From CALZBJ01 sp945619025 (lineage in GTDB: Bacteria > Pseudomonadota > Gammaproteobacteria > Cardiobacteriales > Wohlfahrtiimonadaceae): 57,995 nt of DNA. The notes under the pieces were generated by a model. It was not told where the DNA came from, ran no database searches, and saw nothing but the letters and a program-made list of their open reading frames with translations. The stretch lies in contig CALZBJ010000012.1 in assembly GCA_945619025.1 (NCBI GenBank), positions 1-57,995 on the forward strand. The letters run 5' to 3'. The number at the start of each line of letters is the position of its first letter. Position 1 is the stretch's first letter. Of the stretch, positions 25,779-35,127 are shown piece after piece. Position numbers and translations under genes: made by a program.

Positions 25779-26867
25779 ATGAGTCGAATATTAATCGTCG
25801 CATTTGCACTGGTCGGAGCCATTGTCGGTGCTGCCTTTGCAACCGGTCGAGAGTCACTAATTTTCTACACAAGTTTTGGATTAAAAGGGACCTGGGGACT
25901 CATTATTGCCACCCTTTTATATGCTTATTTCAGCATGATTTTAGTCTATATTGGCCAGCGTTTTCGCAATAAAACCCCGCATAAAGCACTCTACGCCCTC
26001 TCGGGGAAACCGCTTGGTATTGTGATTGATGTTGTGATTTTACTCACCATGTTTTCAACAGGCGTTGCCATGATCGCAGGTGGCGGCTCAATTCTCCATC
26101 AACAATTTGATCTCCCCTTTTGGCAAGGCTCGCTCTTAATGGCAGTGATTACCGCGCTCACCATTATGCTAAACGCGCGAAAAGTGGTGATTGCTGTCGG
26201 CGCATTGACGCCTTTTTTACTGCTCTTTTTAATCGCGATCTGCAGCTATAGCCTAATCAATAATCAAACGCCGCTTACCGAGCTTGAACCGCTGGTATTA
26301 AAAACAAAAGAGACGCTTCCCGGAACGCTTCCAAACTGGCTCGTTGCCGCGCTCAATCACGTCTCATTTAATATGGCGGTCGGTGCGGGCATGGCGCTTG
26401 TCATTGGTAGTTGTGAGAAAAATCCAAAACACGCTCTTTTAGGGGGCGCGCTCGGCGGGCTCTTAATCGGCGGAATTTTACTGCTCGGGCACTTTAATCT
26501 CTTTACCAATATTGAAGCAATTACCACCATCAAAGGCGAGAAACTGATCGTTGCCGATATGCCTCTTCTTGCGATTACAGCGAGTTTTCCGCCCATTGTG
26601 AGCTGGCTGATGATGCTGATTATTTTCGGGATGATCTACAATACCTCGGTGAGCATGTTTTATGTGGTCTCCGCGCGTTTTGTCCCGATGGAAACCAAAC
26701 AATCCAAGCCCTTTATCGTATTATTAATGGCGGTCGCACTACTCCTCAGCAGTTTTGGATTTACCGATGTGGTTGGCTATCTCTACCCGATTATGGGCTA
26801 CTTAGGCTTTATCCTAATCGGACTTCTTCTCTACGCGCCCTTTAAATTCCGAGAAAAATCTATTTAA
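25779..26867 (+). CDS. YkvI-like membrane transporter
   Basis: 362 residues with about ten transmembrane helices in the layout of the YkvI family (COG3949), distant relatives of the APC/LeuT-fold transporters. It opens with a helix broken by GAIVGAAFATGRE, an unwound-helix-like glycine motif, and has STGVAMIAGGGS in TM3. Substrate unknown. The ribosome site is weak. Its last bases overlap tail-to-tail with the AsmA-family gene (8 bases), with no terminator between them. Confidence 0.75.
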   Translation: MSRILIVAFALVGAIVGAAFATGRESLIFYTSFGLKGTWGLIIATLLYAYFSMILVYIGQRFRNKTPHKALYALSGKPLGIVIDVVILLTMFSTGVAMIAGGGSILHQQFDLPFWQGSLLMAVITALTIMLNARKVVIAVGALTPFLLLFLIAICSYSLINNQTPLTELEPLVLKTKETLPGTLPNWLVAALNHVSFNMAVGAGMALVIGSCEKNPKHALLGGALGGLLIGGILLLGHFNLFTNIEAITTIKGEKLIVADMPLLAITASFPPIVSWLMMLIIFGMIYNTSVSMFYVVSARFVPMETKQSKPFIVLLMAVALLLSSFGFTDVVGYLYPIMGYLGFILIGLLLYAPFKFREKSI

Positions 26868-29469
26868 AGAGTCCATCAAATAGGTTTTTAACATCTTCGA
26901 GTTGATCGCCAAGCTCCTCTTTTAACACCCGATCGATCTCAGGTTTAATGGTCTCTTTCACGGTCTCTTCGATCTTTTTCTCCACCGCTTTACCGGCCAT
27001 CTCCGCAATCATCTTGCCGATTGCATCATTATCAAGACCGCAGAGGTTTTTCCCGCCGTTCACAAATGAGCCTTGGCAACGAAGCGGAATCGGCGTATTG
27101 GCGATATATTTATTTACGCGACACGCAGGATCACGATTCTCACGCTGATCCCCTTTTAAGGTGAGTCCGATGCAATAATCGAGCGTCTGATTGTTTAAAT
27201 TAACACTCCCCGCCCCTTTTGCATCGATGCCGGGAATCTCCACAGCGAGATCCTGATTATTAAGCACGCCATTTTTAATGGTGAGTGACGCACGAAGGGC
27301 ATTAAAAGGCGTTGAAGCGCGATTAAACGATGTGGTCAGACGCTCCTTATTGAGCATCGCAAGCCCCTGACAGACCTCTTTCTCATAATTTACTCCTTCA
27401 AGCACCCCATTTAAAACATTCGCCCGCAGATTTCCCGATAAATTGGCAAGGATCGGCGCTTTATCCAGTCCTTTAGTGCGTAAACTTCCTGACAGTTGCA
27501 AGCGTCCTGTTAGCGGAATATTGAGCTCAAAGGCGTTAAATGCCTCACCCAATGCGAGGTTTTGAATATCAGGCGTGATCTCAATACTCGGTAGTGCACT
27601 GCGACCATCTATTTTCCCAGTAACGCCGATGGTTCCGCTAAACATCTCGCCACGACCTCGATGGAGACTAATGAGCCGATCATTAATCGAAAGGCCTAGA
27701 TCCAAATGATTAATCATATAGGCATCATAAATAAGCTGATTGAGGGCAAAATCCGCATTCATCGTCACTCCCTTAAGGGCTTCAAACGGCGATGCGTTTT
27801 GCGAACTATTACCTTGATTACTTGCTGATGCGCCTTTCGAGGCACTCGCCTTCGGCGGTAAATAATCATTTAAATTGAGTCGATCACCGCTTAATCGCAC
27901 GGTATAAGATTTTTTACTCAGGTCATTGGCTAATACCGATCCACGCAGAGAGGTACCGTCAAGATTCATCGCAAGGTTGGTAAGTTCAACGCGATTCATT
28001 CCCGCTTTAAGATCGCCCGATATGGAAAGATTCGTCAATGCTTTCGGATTTTGCATTTTTGGAAGCGCTATCCCTAAATCCGTTAAAAATGAGCGTAAAT
28101 TAAAATTTTTCAGATCGAGCGTTGTGGCAAGCGTCAATGTTTCCGGATTAAAGCCTTGCAACGCAATATCATGAGGGAGTTTTAGCTGATTGAGCTTAAG
28201 ATTAGGTGCTTTCCAATAGATTCGCTCTTTCATTAAATCGAGTGTTAATTCCCCGCTGGCACTCAAGGTAATGCCCCGTTTTTCATGCCCGATTGAATCA
28301 ATTACGGCGGTTAAGGCTAGATGATTTAATTGATAGAGGCTATTTTCCAGATCATAAATAAGTGCTGTTTTCCCATCAAAACTCAGATCGATCACATGCT
28401 CTTTTGTGAGATGCCCGCTTAATGCCAAATCGCTCTTATTGCCGGAATCGAGCTTTGAACTCGTTAGCGTTAATCCTTCCGCTTTAAGGTAGCTATCTGC
28501 CCCATCGGCGCGATAAAAAAGCGTCGCATCTTTTAGATGAATGCCCTCCACTTGCCACGGGAGCTCATTTTTTTGTGGAAGCGTATTGATATAGAGATTG
28601 CCCGTCTCAAAAGCATTGGGTTGTAGCCAAAGATTAAGGCCTGAATCCCGCTCACTATAGGTGATTTTTGAATTACCTAATGCCACACGATCAAGAGAAA
28701 ACTTAATGCCCGATTCAGCATTCTCGCCTGATAAAATTTCTGCAATAAGACGCTCTAAACTGAGTTTAATCGCCTCAAACGCCACCGCTTTTCCGCTAGT
28801 ATAATCAAAAAAGGTGATATCCCCCTCTTTAATTTTAAGCTCACCTAAGCTGATATGCGAGCCATTTTGGCGAATCTCATCGGCGCTTAAACTGATATTA
28901 TCGGCATTTAATTGCAACCCTTGCGCTTGATCGTGATAGATAATGGTGCTACCGGTAATATCAACCCCGCTAATATTGAGCGAACGCGCCGCTTTAGTCT
29001 CCGCCTGCTTCGCTTTTGTACTCGATGCTTCAGCCGTTACAACCTTGTTTTCCCTACTCTCCTCAGAATCATGCTTACCTAAAAAATCCCAATTGCTATT
29101 TCCCGCTTGATCGCGAATCACATTGAGCGTCAGCCCATCGACTTTGATACGGCTCATCTCAAGATCACCTTGAATTAACGGCATCACTTTAAGTGAAATC
29201 GCCACATTATTGACCTTCGCAAGTGTCTCATCGGGCGCACTTACCGGCGCAATGGCGGTCTCTTCAAAAGTCACCCCAAGCCATGGGTAAAACGTCCATG
29301 AGAGATCACCTGAAATGGAGAGTGCTATCCCCGCTTTCTCTTTCGCTAACGTCTCAATCTGCCCTTTAAAATGGTTGGGATCGATAAAGAGTACAATGCT
29401 CCCGATCCCGATGATCAGCAGTACAACGAGCGTTAATAGAGAATAGATACCATATTTAATAATCCGCAT
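26860..29469 (-). CDS. AsmA-family protein
   Basis: 869 residues from ATG 29469, chosen because AAGGGGA lies five bases upstream. A frame opening 13 codons earlier lacks a site. One N-terminal membrane anchor (MRIIKYGIYSLLTLVVLLIIGIGSI region), then a long periplasmic beta-rich part typical of AsmA/TamB-like bridge proteins, which are thought to help move phospholipid between the inner and outer membranes. The AsmA signature is seen at the start (GDLSWTFYPWLGVTFEE) and in the C-terminal domain (LANLSGNLRANVLNGVLEGVNYEKEVC, VPGIDAKGAGSVNL, DYCIGLTLKGD). The gene is alone, tail-to-tail with the YkvI-like gene. It is closer to AsmA than TamB. Confidence 0.88.
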   Translation of the reverse strand: MRIIKYGIYSLLTLVVLLIIGIGSIVLFIDPNHFKGQIETLAKEKAGIALSISGDLSWTFYPWLGVTFEETAIAPVSAPDETLAKVNNVAISLKVMPLIQGDLEMSRIKVDGLTLNVIRDQAGNSNWDFLGKHDSEESRENKVVTAEASSTKAKQAETKAARSLNISGVDITGSTIIYHDQAQGLQLNADNISLSADEIRQNGSHISLGELKIKEGDITFFDYTSGKAVAFEAIKLSLERLIAEILSGENAESGIKFSLDRVALGNSKITYSERDSGLNLWLQPNAFETGNLYINTLPQKNELPWQVEGIHLKDATLFYRADGADSYLKAEGLTLTSSKLDSGNKSDLALSGHLTKEHVIDLSFDGKTALIYDLENSLYQLNHLALTAVIDSIGHEKRGITLSASGELTLDLMKERIYWKAPNLKLNQLKLPHDIALQGFNPETLTLATTLDLKNFNLRSFLTDLGIALPKMQNPKALTNLSISGDLKAGMNRVELTNLAMNLDGTSLRGSVLANDLSKKSYTVRLSGDRLNLNDYLPPKASASKGASASNQGNSSQNASPFEALKGVTMNADFALNQLIYDAYMINHLDLGLSINDRLISLHRGRGEMFSGTIGVTGKIDGRSALPSIEITPDIQNLALGEAFNAFELNIPLTGRLQLSGSLRTKGLDKAPILANLSGNLRANVLNGVLEGVNYEKEVCQGLAMLNKERLTTSFNRASTPFNALRASLTIKNGVLNNQDLAVEIPGIDAKGAGSVNLNNQTLDYCIGLTLKGDQRENRDPACRVNKYIANTPIPLRCQGSFVNGGKNLCGLDNDAIGKMIAEMAGKAVEKKIEETVKETIKPEIDRVLKEELGDQLEDVKNLFDGLFK

Positions 29470-29633
29470 AATGTCCCCTTTGCCAAGCGATTTAATTAAG
29501 CGCCTCAATCAATGCCTTTATAATTAGTGTAGGTGATTGATGGAGAGGGCTCAAGGGGCTAAGATGGATATATTCAGGATATATCAAATATCACAACCAC
29601 TTCTCTCTTTGGTCAATCTATGTGAGGTATTTT

Positions 29634-29846
29634 ATGGAATCTTTGTTTAATTTCGTTATAATTTTAATCGTTGGTAGCATCGTCATTGGGCTCAACCTTC
29701 TCCCTTATTACATTGCGTATGTTTTGATTGCACCGGAAAGCTTTATGGGCATTGTCGGCGTCTTTATCGTGGGATCGATCATTATTCCGCTAACTATTTC
29801 AATCACACTAGGAGTATTTCAAGGGCTCGCATCGCGTAAGTATTAA
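29634..29846 (+). CDS. Small two-helix membrane protein
   Basis: 70 residues from ATG 29634. GTGAGG at 29622-29627 is read as the ribosome site (six bases before the ATG), not as a GTG start. Two long hydrophobic segments (about 4-32 and 39-60) joined by IAPESFMG, with a basic C-terminus ASRKY, suggest an inner-membrane hairpin with both ends inside. It lies alone between asmA and the trp operon. Family not recognised. Confidence 0.55.
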   Translation: MESLFNFVIILIVGSIVIGLNLLPYYIAYVLIAPESFMGIVGVFIVGSIIIPLTISITLGVFQGLASRKY

Positions 29847-29871
29847 TTTGCGTATAATGGCATAGTCAATT

Positions 29872-29906
29872 CAAAATAAAAGCCCCAATACATCTGCATT
29901 AGGGCT
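29872..29906 (-). terminator. Terminator of the trp operon
   Basis: AGCCCCAAT (29881-29889) pairs with ATTAGGGCT (29898-29906), one G-U pair. On the minus strand it is followed by TTTATTTT. It lies 35 bases after the trpE stop. Confidence 0.85.
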
Positions 29907-29940
29907 GTTATAAATGACTTTAAAGTGGAATCAGTGAAAT

Positions 29941-31494
29941 TTATTCACCGACAATAGCTCTGACCACCGCACTGGCTTTATTGCGGGTCTCTTCGAGCTC
30001 GGTTTGTGGAACTGAATCGGCGACAATTCCAGCGCCGGCTTGGACTTTGGCAATGCCCTCTTTCACCATCGCAGAGCGAATCACAATGCAACTATCGAGA
30101 TCGCCAAAGCTTGTCAGATAACCAATCCCGCCGCCGTAACTCCCGCGCGCTTCATCTTCGATCTGGTAGATCGTCTCCATCGCATGGTTTTTCGGGCTAC
30201 CGGTTAAGGTGCCCATATTCATCGTCGCAATGTAGGCATCAAAGGCATCAAGACCGGGCTTTAACCGCGATTGAACCCGCGAGACAAGATGCATCACATA
30301 GGCGTAACGGTCAATTTTCATCAAATCGCGCACAATGACCGAATCCGCTTCCGAGATCGGCGCTAAATCCGCTTTCGCAAGTTCGACGAGCATCATATGT
30401 TCGCTCACCTCTTTCGGGTCATTTTTAAGCTCTTCTTCAATGCGTTCATCAAGCGTTGGATCAATTTTCCCGTCAATCCGCCCACGGGGTTTTGTGCCGG
30501 CAATGGGATAGAGCTCAAGCTCACGGCTGATTCGATCAAACTTAAGCGCCCGTTCCGGTGACGCGCCAAACAGAACAAAATCGGCATCATTGAGATAAAA
30601 AAGATACGGGCTCGGATGAGACGCTTTAAGTCGCGCATAGGCATGAAGCGGAGAATCGCACGCAATTTTAAAGGTTCGTGAAGGCACAATTTGAGCAAAT
30701 TCACCGCTCTTAATTCGTTCTTTTAGCGCAGTGACACTCTCTAAAAAGTGAGTTTCATCACTCTCAATCACCTCTGGTTTTGCAACTTGTTTAGGTGTCT
30801 CTGGAAGCGTATAACGCTCGGCAATTGCTTCTTTGAGTTCCACAAATCGGTCACGCAGTTGCATCTCAAGCTCGGCATCATCACCATATTGATTGATTTG
30901 CAACGTCGCCGTTTTCGTCACATGATCGATCGCCACCATCGATTCCGCAAGATAGACCACCATATCGTGAGTGCGATTTTTCTCAGGAATGGTGATGCCA
31001 TGATAAAAACCCACGAGATCATAGCCAAGCAGTCCGCCTAAAAAGAGCGAATAATCATTGTCTAACGCGGGATCGGCAAGAGCTTGAATCGTGCGCAAAA
31101 TATCAATGGGTGAATGGGGATGCTCCTCTTTAAATTTAAAGCGAAGCACTTTGCGATTTTTTTCGATCAAATAGGGTTTTAACGCACTTTCTGCCAAAAT
31201 CTTAAGCATGCCCTCCCCGTTTAAAGTGAGCGCCGTCACCGTTACTTCATCGCGAAGGCCTGCAATCCGAAGGCTCGCATCAACAATCATAAAACTTTTC
31301 AGCGCATGTTGATGGTCAAGATCGGCCGATTCATAGAGAAGTGTATTCTTTTTGCCTTGTGTTAATCCATAATAGAGCGCAAGCGGATCGGCTTTATAAG
31401 AAACAGCACTCTCAAAACGGTAGAGATTAATGGGGCGATCAGACATTTCCTCTGAAGCGTCTGCGTGAATACGATGGGATGTTAATAAATTCAT
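29941..31494 (-). CDS. trpE: Anthranilate synthase component I
   Basis: Makes anthranilate from chorismate, using ammonia delivered by TrpG. 517 residues. The N-terminal domain carries the enteric-type tryptophan feedback segment LLYESADLDHQHALKSF (about residue 53 on; E. coli LLLESADI). The chorismate-binding domain shows PIAGTKPRGR, ELKNDPKEVSEHMMLVELAKADL, GTLTGSPKNHAMETI and the C-terminal QAGAGIVADSVPQTE(L/Y)EETRNKA. It belongs to the TrpE rather than PabB branch. It is the last gene of the operon, behind trpA and a 28-codon frame, unlike the usual first position. Ribosome site AAGGA six bases before the ATG. The glutaminase partner trpG is not in this window. Confidence 0.95.
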   Translation of the reverse strand: MNLLTSHRIHADASEEMSDRPINLYRFESAVSYKADPLALYYGLTQGKKNTLLYESADLDHQHALKSFMIVDASLRIAGLRDEVTVTALTLNGEGMLKILAESALKPYLIEKNRKVLRFKFKEEHPHSPIDILRTIQALADPALDNDYSLFLGGLLGYDLVGFYHGITIPEKNRTHDMVVYLAESMVAIDHVTKTATLQINQYGDDAELEMQLRDRFVELKEAIAERYTLPETPKQVAKPEVIESDETHFLESVTALKERIKSGEFAQIVPSRTFKIACDSPLHAYARLKASHPSPYLFYLNDADFVLFGASPERALKFDRISRELELYPIAGTKPRGRIDGKIDPTLDERIEEELKNDPKEVSEHMMLVELAKADLAPISEADSVIVRDLMKIDRYAYVMHLVSRVQSRLKPGLDAFDAYIATMNMGTLTGSPKNHAMETIYQIEDEARGSYGGGIGYLTSFGDLDSCIVIRSAMVKEGIAKVQAGAGIVADSVPQTELEETRNKASAVVRAIVGE

Positions 31495-31525
31495 GTCAAT
31501 TCCTTGTCTAACGATAAAATTTGGG

Positions 31526-31612
31526 TCAATAACGTGTCATCTCACAAGACCCTCGCCATCGTTTTTCCAGTCCTCTTTGATCTCGGTAAACCGCCTGTAA
31601 TTGAAGTGCCAT
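31526..31612 (-). CDS. Possible 28-residue peptide between trpA and trpE
   Basis: ATG 31612 follows AAGGA by eight bases, starting 11 bases after the trpA stop. The frame runs 28 codons to TGA at 31526 and gives a basic peptide starting MALQLQAVYRDQRG with one Trp codon. No terminator hairpin follows, so an attenuator role is not evident. It could be a coupling ORF that carries ribosomes toward trpE, or chance. Not recognised. Confidence 0.3.
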   Translation of the reverse strand: MALQLQAVYRDQRGLEKRWRGSCEMTRY

Positions 31613-31623
31613 AATCATCATCC

Positions 31624-32460
31624 TTATGCTGACTGTTTAAACTTAGTGGCCGCTTTCATGGTGCGAACAAATTCCCCAAGTTTTGCTAAGCGCGCCACTT
31701 CATCGGTTAAATTATCGCGAATAATGCGCACAATGGCCGATCCGCTGATCACTCCTTTTACGCCACTTTGAATATAAAATGCTGCCTGTTCAGGCGTACT
31801 AATGCCAAACCCTTGAATCGCTGGAGGCGCGCCCACTTTCGTTAATTCATTTACGCGCACCGCGACATCGGTTGTCAGCGTTTGATCGACGCCACTTACC
31901 CCGGCACGGGTGACTAAATAGGTGTATCCTGCGCCAAGTTCAGCGATTTTCTCAAGCGTTTCAGGCGTCGCATTCGGGGGGCAGATAAAGATCGGATCAA
32001 TATTATGGGCCGTTGCCGCCTTCATAAACTCGGCATATTCGCGCATCGGCGCGTCCGCAACGAGGACGGAATCAACGCCCGCCACTGCTGCTCTACGGTA
32101 AAAATGATCGATCCCGTTTTTCTGCACTAAATTGCTATACATCAGTAGCCCGATCGGGATATTAGGGTAATTTTGGCGAATCCGGCGAATGAGTTCAAAG
32201 GATTTCTCCACATTAATACCCCCAGCAAATGCGCGAAGCACCGCCGTTTGAATCTCCGGCCCATCGGCAAGCGGATCGGAAAAAGGAATCCCAAGCTCAA
32301 GGGCATCGGCACCATTTTCGATCAATGTCACCAAAATGTTGTACGACGCCTCAAAACCAGGGTCGCCAAGCACCACAAAGGGAACAAACGCGCCTTCCTG
32401 ATTGGCCTCTAAACGGGTAAAAAGTTTGGCGTAACGCCCAGTTGAATGTTGCTGTGTCAT
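31624..32460 (-). CDS. trpA: Tryptophan synthase alpha chain
   Basis: Splits indole-3-glycerol phosphate to indole and glyceraldehyde 3-phosphate, passing indole to TrpB through a tunnel. 278 residues, a TIM barrel: FVVLGDPGFEAS, ALELGIPFSDPLADGPEIQ with catalytic E55 and D66, and the phosphate loop GFGISTPEQA plus GVISGSAIV. The start lies 12 bases after trpB. Fully conventional. Confidence 0.97.
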   Translation of the reverse strand: MTQQHSTGRYAKLFTRLEANQEGAFVPFVVLGDPGFEASYNILVTLIENGADALELGIPFSDPLADGPEIQTAVLRAFAGGINVEKSFELIRRIRQNYPNIPIGLLMYSNLVQKNGIDHFYRRAAVAGVDSVLVADAPMREYAEFMKAATAHNIDPIFICPPNATPETLEKIAELGAGYTYLVTRAGVSGVDQTLTTDVAVRVNELTKVGAPPAIQGFGISTPEQAAFYIQSGVKGVISGSAIVRIIRDNLTDEVARLAKLGEFVRTMKAATKFKQSA

Positions 32461-32472
32461 CGTCTTTCCCTC

Positions 32473-33663
32473 CTATTTCTCAAGCTCTTTTTCTAAAATG
32501 TCATACACCGTGAAAATATCTTTATCGCCCCGCCCAGAGAGATTTACCACCAATAACTGCTCTTTTTCAGGGTTTTCTCGAATCATTTTGAGCGCATAGG
32601 CAAGTGCGTGCGATGATTCAAGCGCCGGTAAAATCCCTTCGCGGTGGCACAGATCTTGAAAGGCACCTAACGCCTCTTTATCCGTTGCCGAGACATATTC
32701 CGCGCGCCCAATGCTATCAAGATGGGCGTGTTGTGGCCCGACTGCGGGGAAATCAAGTCCTGCTGAAATTGAGTAGGATTCCATAATTTGCCCATCCTCA
32801 TCCTGCATCATCGGCGCCTTCATCCCAAAATAGACTCCAAGCGTGCCATGCTTTAAAGATGCGCCATGAACCCCGGTTTCAATCCCTTTTCCCGCGGGCT
32901 CAACGCCGATTAATCTCACATCCGTTTCAGGAATAAAATCGGTAAACATGCCGATCGCATTTGAGCCACCCCCAATGCAAGCAATCACCGCATCGGGAAG
33001 CCGTCCTTCACGTTTTACAATCTCGCGTTTCGTCTCTTCACCAATCATCTTTTGAAACTCGCGTACAATGGTGGGAAAAGGGTGTGGGCCGGCCGCCGTG
33101 CCTAAGAGATAGTGCGTATCTTCATAATTTGCAGACCAATCGCGAAGCGCCTCGTTACACGCATCTTTAAGAGTTTTTGAACCAGTTTCAACAGCGATCA
33201 CTTCCGCCCCCATCAGCTTCATACGAAAGACATTCGGGGACTGACGCGCCACATCTTTTGCGCCCATATAAATTTTACATTCAAGCCCCAAAAGCGCGCA
33301 CGCAATCGCGGTAGCAACGCCATGTTGACCGGCACCGGTTTCCGCAATAATACGGGTTTTCCCCATACGTTTTGCAAGAAGTGCCTGCCCCAATACTTGA
33401 TTGGTTTTATGGGCCCCGCCGTGCAATAGATCTTCCCGTTTAAGATAGAGCGTCGCGTTTGTGCCTTCCGTTAAATTACGGCATTTTGTGAGCGCGGTCG
33501 GACGCCCGGCATAGTTCTTTAAAAGATCGGTAAATTCCGCTTGGAATTCCGGATCATTTTGCGCATCAATGAACGCCGACTCAAGCTGATCAAGCGCTGG
33601 AATTAAGATCTCCGGCACAAATTGGCCACCAAAATCACCAAAATATGGGTCTAAACGATTCAT
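32473..33663 (-). CDS. trpB: Tryptophan synthase beta chain
   Basis: PLP enzyme that joins indole and serine to give tryptophan. 396 residues: FGGQFVPEIL at the start, HGGAHKTN with the PLP lysine (K86), AETGAGQHGVA (the catalytic Glu is in this loop), the phosphate-binding GGGSNAIG, and the C-terminal SGRGDKD. The ATG overlaps the trpCF stop by four bases (ATGA), so the two are translationally coupled. Confidence 0.98.
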   Translation of the reverse strand: MNRLDPYFGDFGGQFVPEILIPALDQLESAFIDAQNDPEFQAEFTDLLKNYAGRPTALTKCRNLTEGTNATLYLKREDLLHGGAHKTNQVLGQALLAKRMGKTRIIAETGAGQHGVATAIACALLGLECKIYMGAKDVARQSPNVFRMKLMGAEVIAVETGSKTLKDACNEALRDWSANYEDTHYLLGTAAGPHPFPTIVREFQKMIGEETKREIVKREGRLPDAVIACIGGGSNAIGMFTDFIPETDVRLIGVEPAGKGIETGVHGASLKHGTLGVYFGMKAPMMQDEDGQIMESYSISAGLDFPAVGPQHAHLDSIGRAEYVSATDKEALGAFQDLCHREGILPALESSHALAYALKMIRENPEKEQLLVVNLSGRGDKDIFTVYDILEKELEK

Positions 33664-35126
33664 TGTTTTGCTCCTACTAAGTTATCTGTCATTATTTGAA
33701 AAAGGGTATTCAGCATGTCGGCATCTTTTTTTCCCGGCACACGCTCTGCGCCAGAATTGATATCAACACCGTAACTGTTAAAGGCTAACGCCTCGACTAA
33801 ATTATCTTGATTGAGGCCACCGGCTAAAAAACTGCGCTTAAGGTGCGATTTAAGCGGCGCTTCTTGCAATATTGCCCAATTAAATGGTGTGCCACTGCCG
33901 CCCTTTTTACCATCGAGCAGCAGATAATTGATCACGCCGTCACGGTGGAGAGTTAAAAGCTCTTGTAACTGCGCTTCTTCCGCTTGCATCATCTCCTCAA
34001 AATTTTCTTTAATAGAGAGTGCTTTAATCAGTTTGATAGAGGAATGCCCTGCTGCTTTTAGAGCTCTCTGAAGGCTTTCGATATAGGCCCCTGACTCCTC
34101 GCCATGCAGTTGGATGCCCGCGAGATTTAACGCCGTTGCAATGGTTACGATTTCATCAATCGATTCATTTTGGAATACTCCGATAAAGCCAAGGTTTACG
34201 CCATCGATAATGGATTTTGCCTCATCAAGAGTCACTGCGCGGGGAGAACTCGGGACAAAAATTAATCCGCCGAAACTCGCGCCCGCATCATAGGCCGCTT
34301 TGGCATCTTGATTTGAGGTGAGCCCACAGACTTTATGGGGGCCATTGACCATTTTGCGCACCGCTTGATCGAGATTGGTTTCCGCCATCAATGCACTGCC
34401 AATTAAAAATCCGTCGGCAAATTGGGTCAATTCCCTCATCGTCCCGTGCTCTAAAATGCCCGATTCACTAATGATGATCTGCTCTTTGGGCATCAATTTA
34501 GCAAGACGTTCCGTTTTCCCTAAATCGATGGAGAGATCGCGAAGATCGCGGTTATTAATGCCGATCACTTTCGCATTAAGCGCTAACGCCCGCGCAACTT
34601 CCGCTTCATCATTCACTTCCGTTAAAACACCCATCTTAAGGCTATGCGCCACACTGGCTAACGCCTCATATTCCGCATCATCAAGCACCGATAGCATCAG
34701 TAAAATCGCATTCGCACCATGAAAACGCGCTTTGTAAACTTGATACGCATCCACCACAAAATCTTTACAGAGGATCGGCTGCTGACTCGCCGCTTTCGCA
34801 AGTTCTAAATAGTGGAATTCTCCTTGAAAATGGCGATGCTCGGTTAAAACTGAGATCGCAGTGGCGTAGCGGTTATAGGTCTTAACAATGGTGGTGACAT
34901 CAAAGTCATCACGGATTAATCCTTTTGAAGGTGAGGCTTTTTTACATTCAAGAATAAAGGCCGGTTGATGAGCCACTTTTTTTGCGTTAAGTGCCGCGTA
35001 AAAATCACGGTCACTTGGGAGAAGCGCATTTTGGAAGGTGTCGAGTGGCTCTTTAATTTTAAGCGCGTCGATATCGATCTTACGAAGGCGCACAATCTCA
35101 TCGAGAACGGTATGAGTCAGTTTCAT
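33660..35126 (-). CDS. trpCF: Fused indole-3-glycerol-phosphate synthase / phosphoribosylanthranilate isomerase
   Basis: Bifunctional enzyme of 488 residues catalysing two successive steps. Residues 1-260 are the TrpC barrel (FILECKKASPSKGLIRDDFD, ILCKDFVVDAYQV, VIGINNRDLRDLSID, ISESGI, FLIGSALM). Residues 265-488 are the TrpF barrel (KVCGLTSNQDAKAAYDAGASFGGLIFVPSSPR, GIQLHGEE, LLLDGKKGGSGTPFNW, LAGGLNQDN, GVDINSGAE). The fusion is the enteric arrangement. The gap to trpD is one base, and the overlap with trpB four. Confidence 0.97.
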   Translation of the reverse strand: MKLTHTVLDEIVRLRKIDIDALKIKEPLDTFQNALLPSDRDFYAALNAKKVAHQPAFILECKKASPSKGLIRDDFDVTTIVKTYNRYATAISVLTEHRHFQGEFHYLELAKAASQQPILCKDFVVDAYQVYKARFHGANAILLMLSVLDDAEYEALASVAHSLKMGVLTEVNDEAEVARALALNAKVIGINNRDLRDLSIDLGKTERLAKLMPKEQIIISESGILEHGTMRELTQFADGFLIGSALMAETNLDQAVRKMVNGPHKVCGLTSNQDAKAAYDAGASFGGLIFVPSSPRAVTLDEAKSIIDGVNLGFIGVFQNESIDEIVTIATALNLAGIQLHGEESGAYIESLQRALKAAGHSSIKLIKALSIKENFEEMMQAEEAQLQELLTLHRDGVINYLLLDGKKGGSGTPFNWAILQEAPLKSHLKRSFLAGGLNQDNLVEALAFNSYGVDINSGAERVPGKKDADMLNTLFQIMTDNLVGAKQ

Positions 35127-35127
35127 C

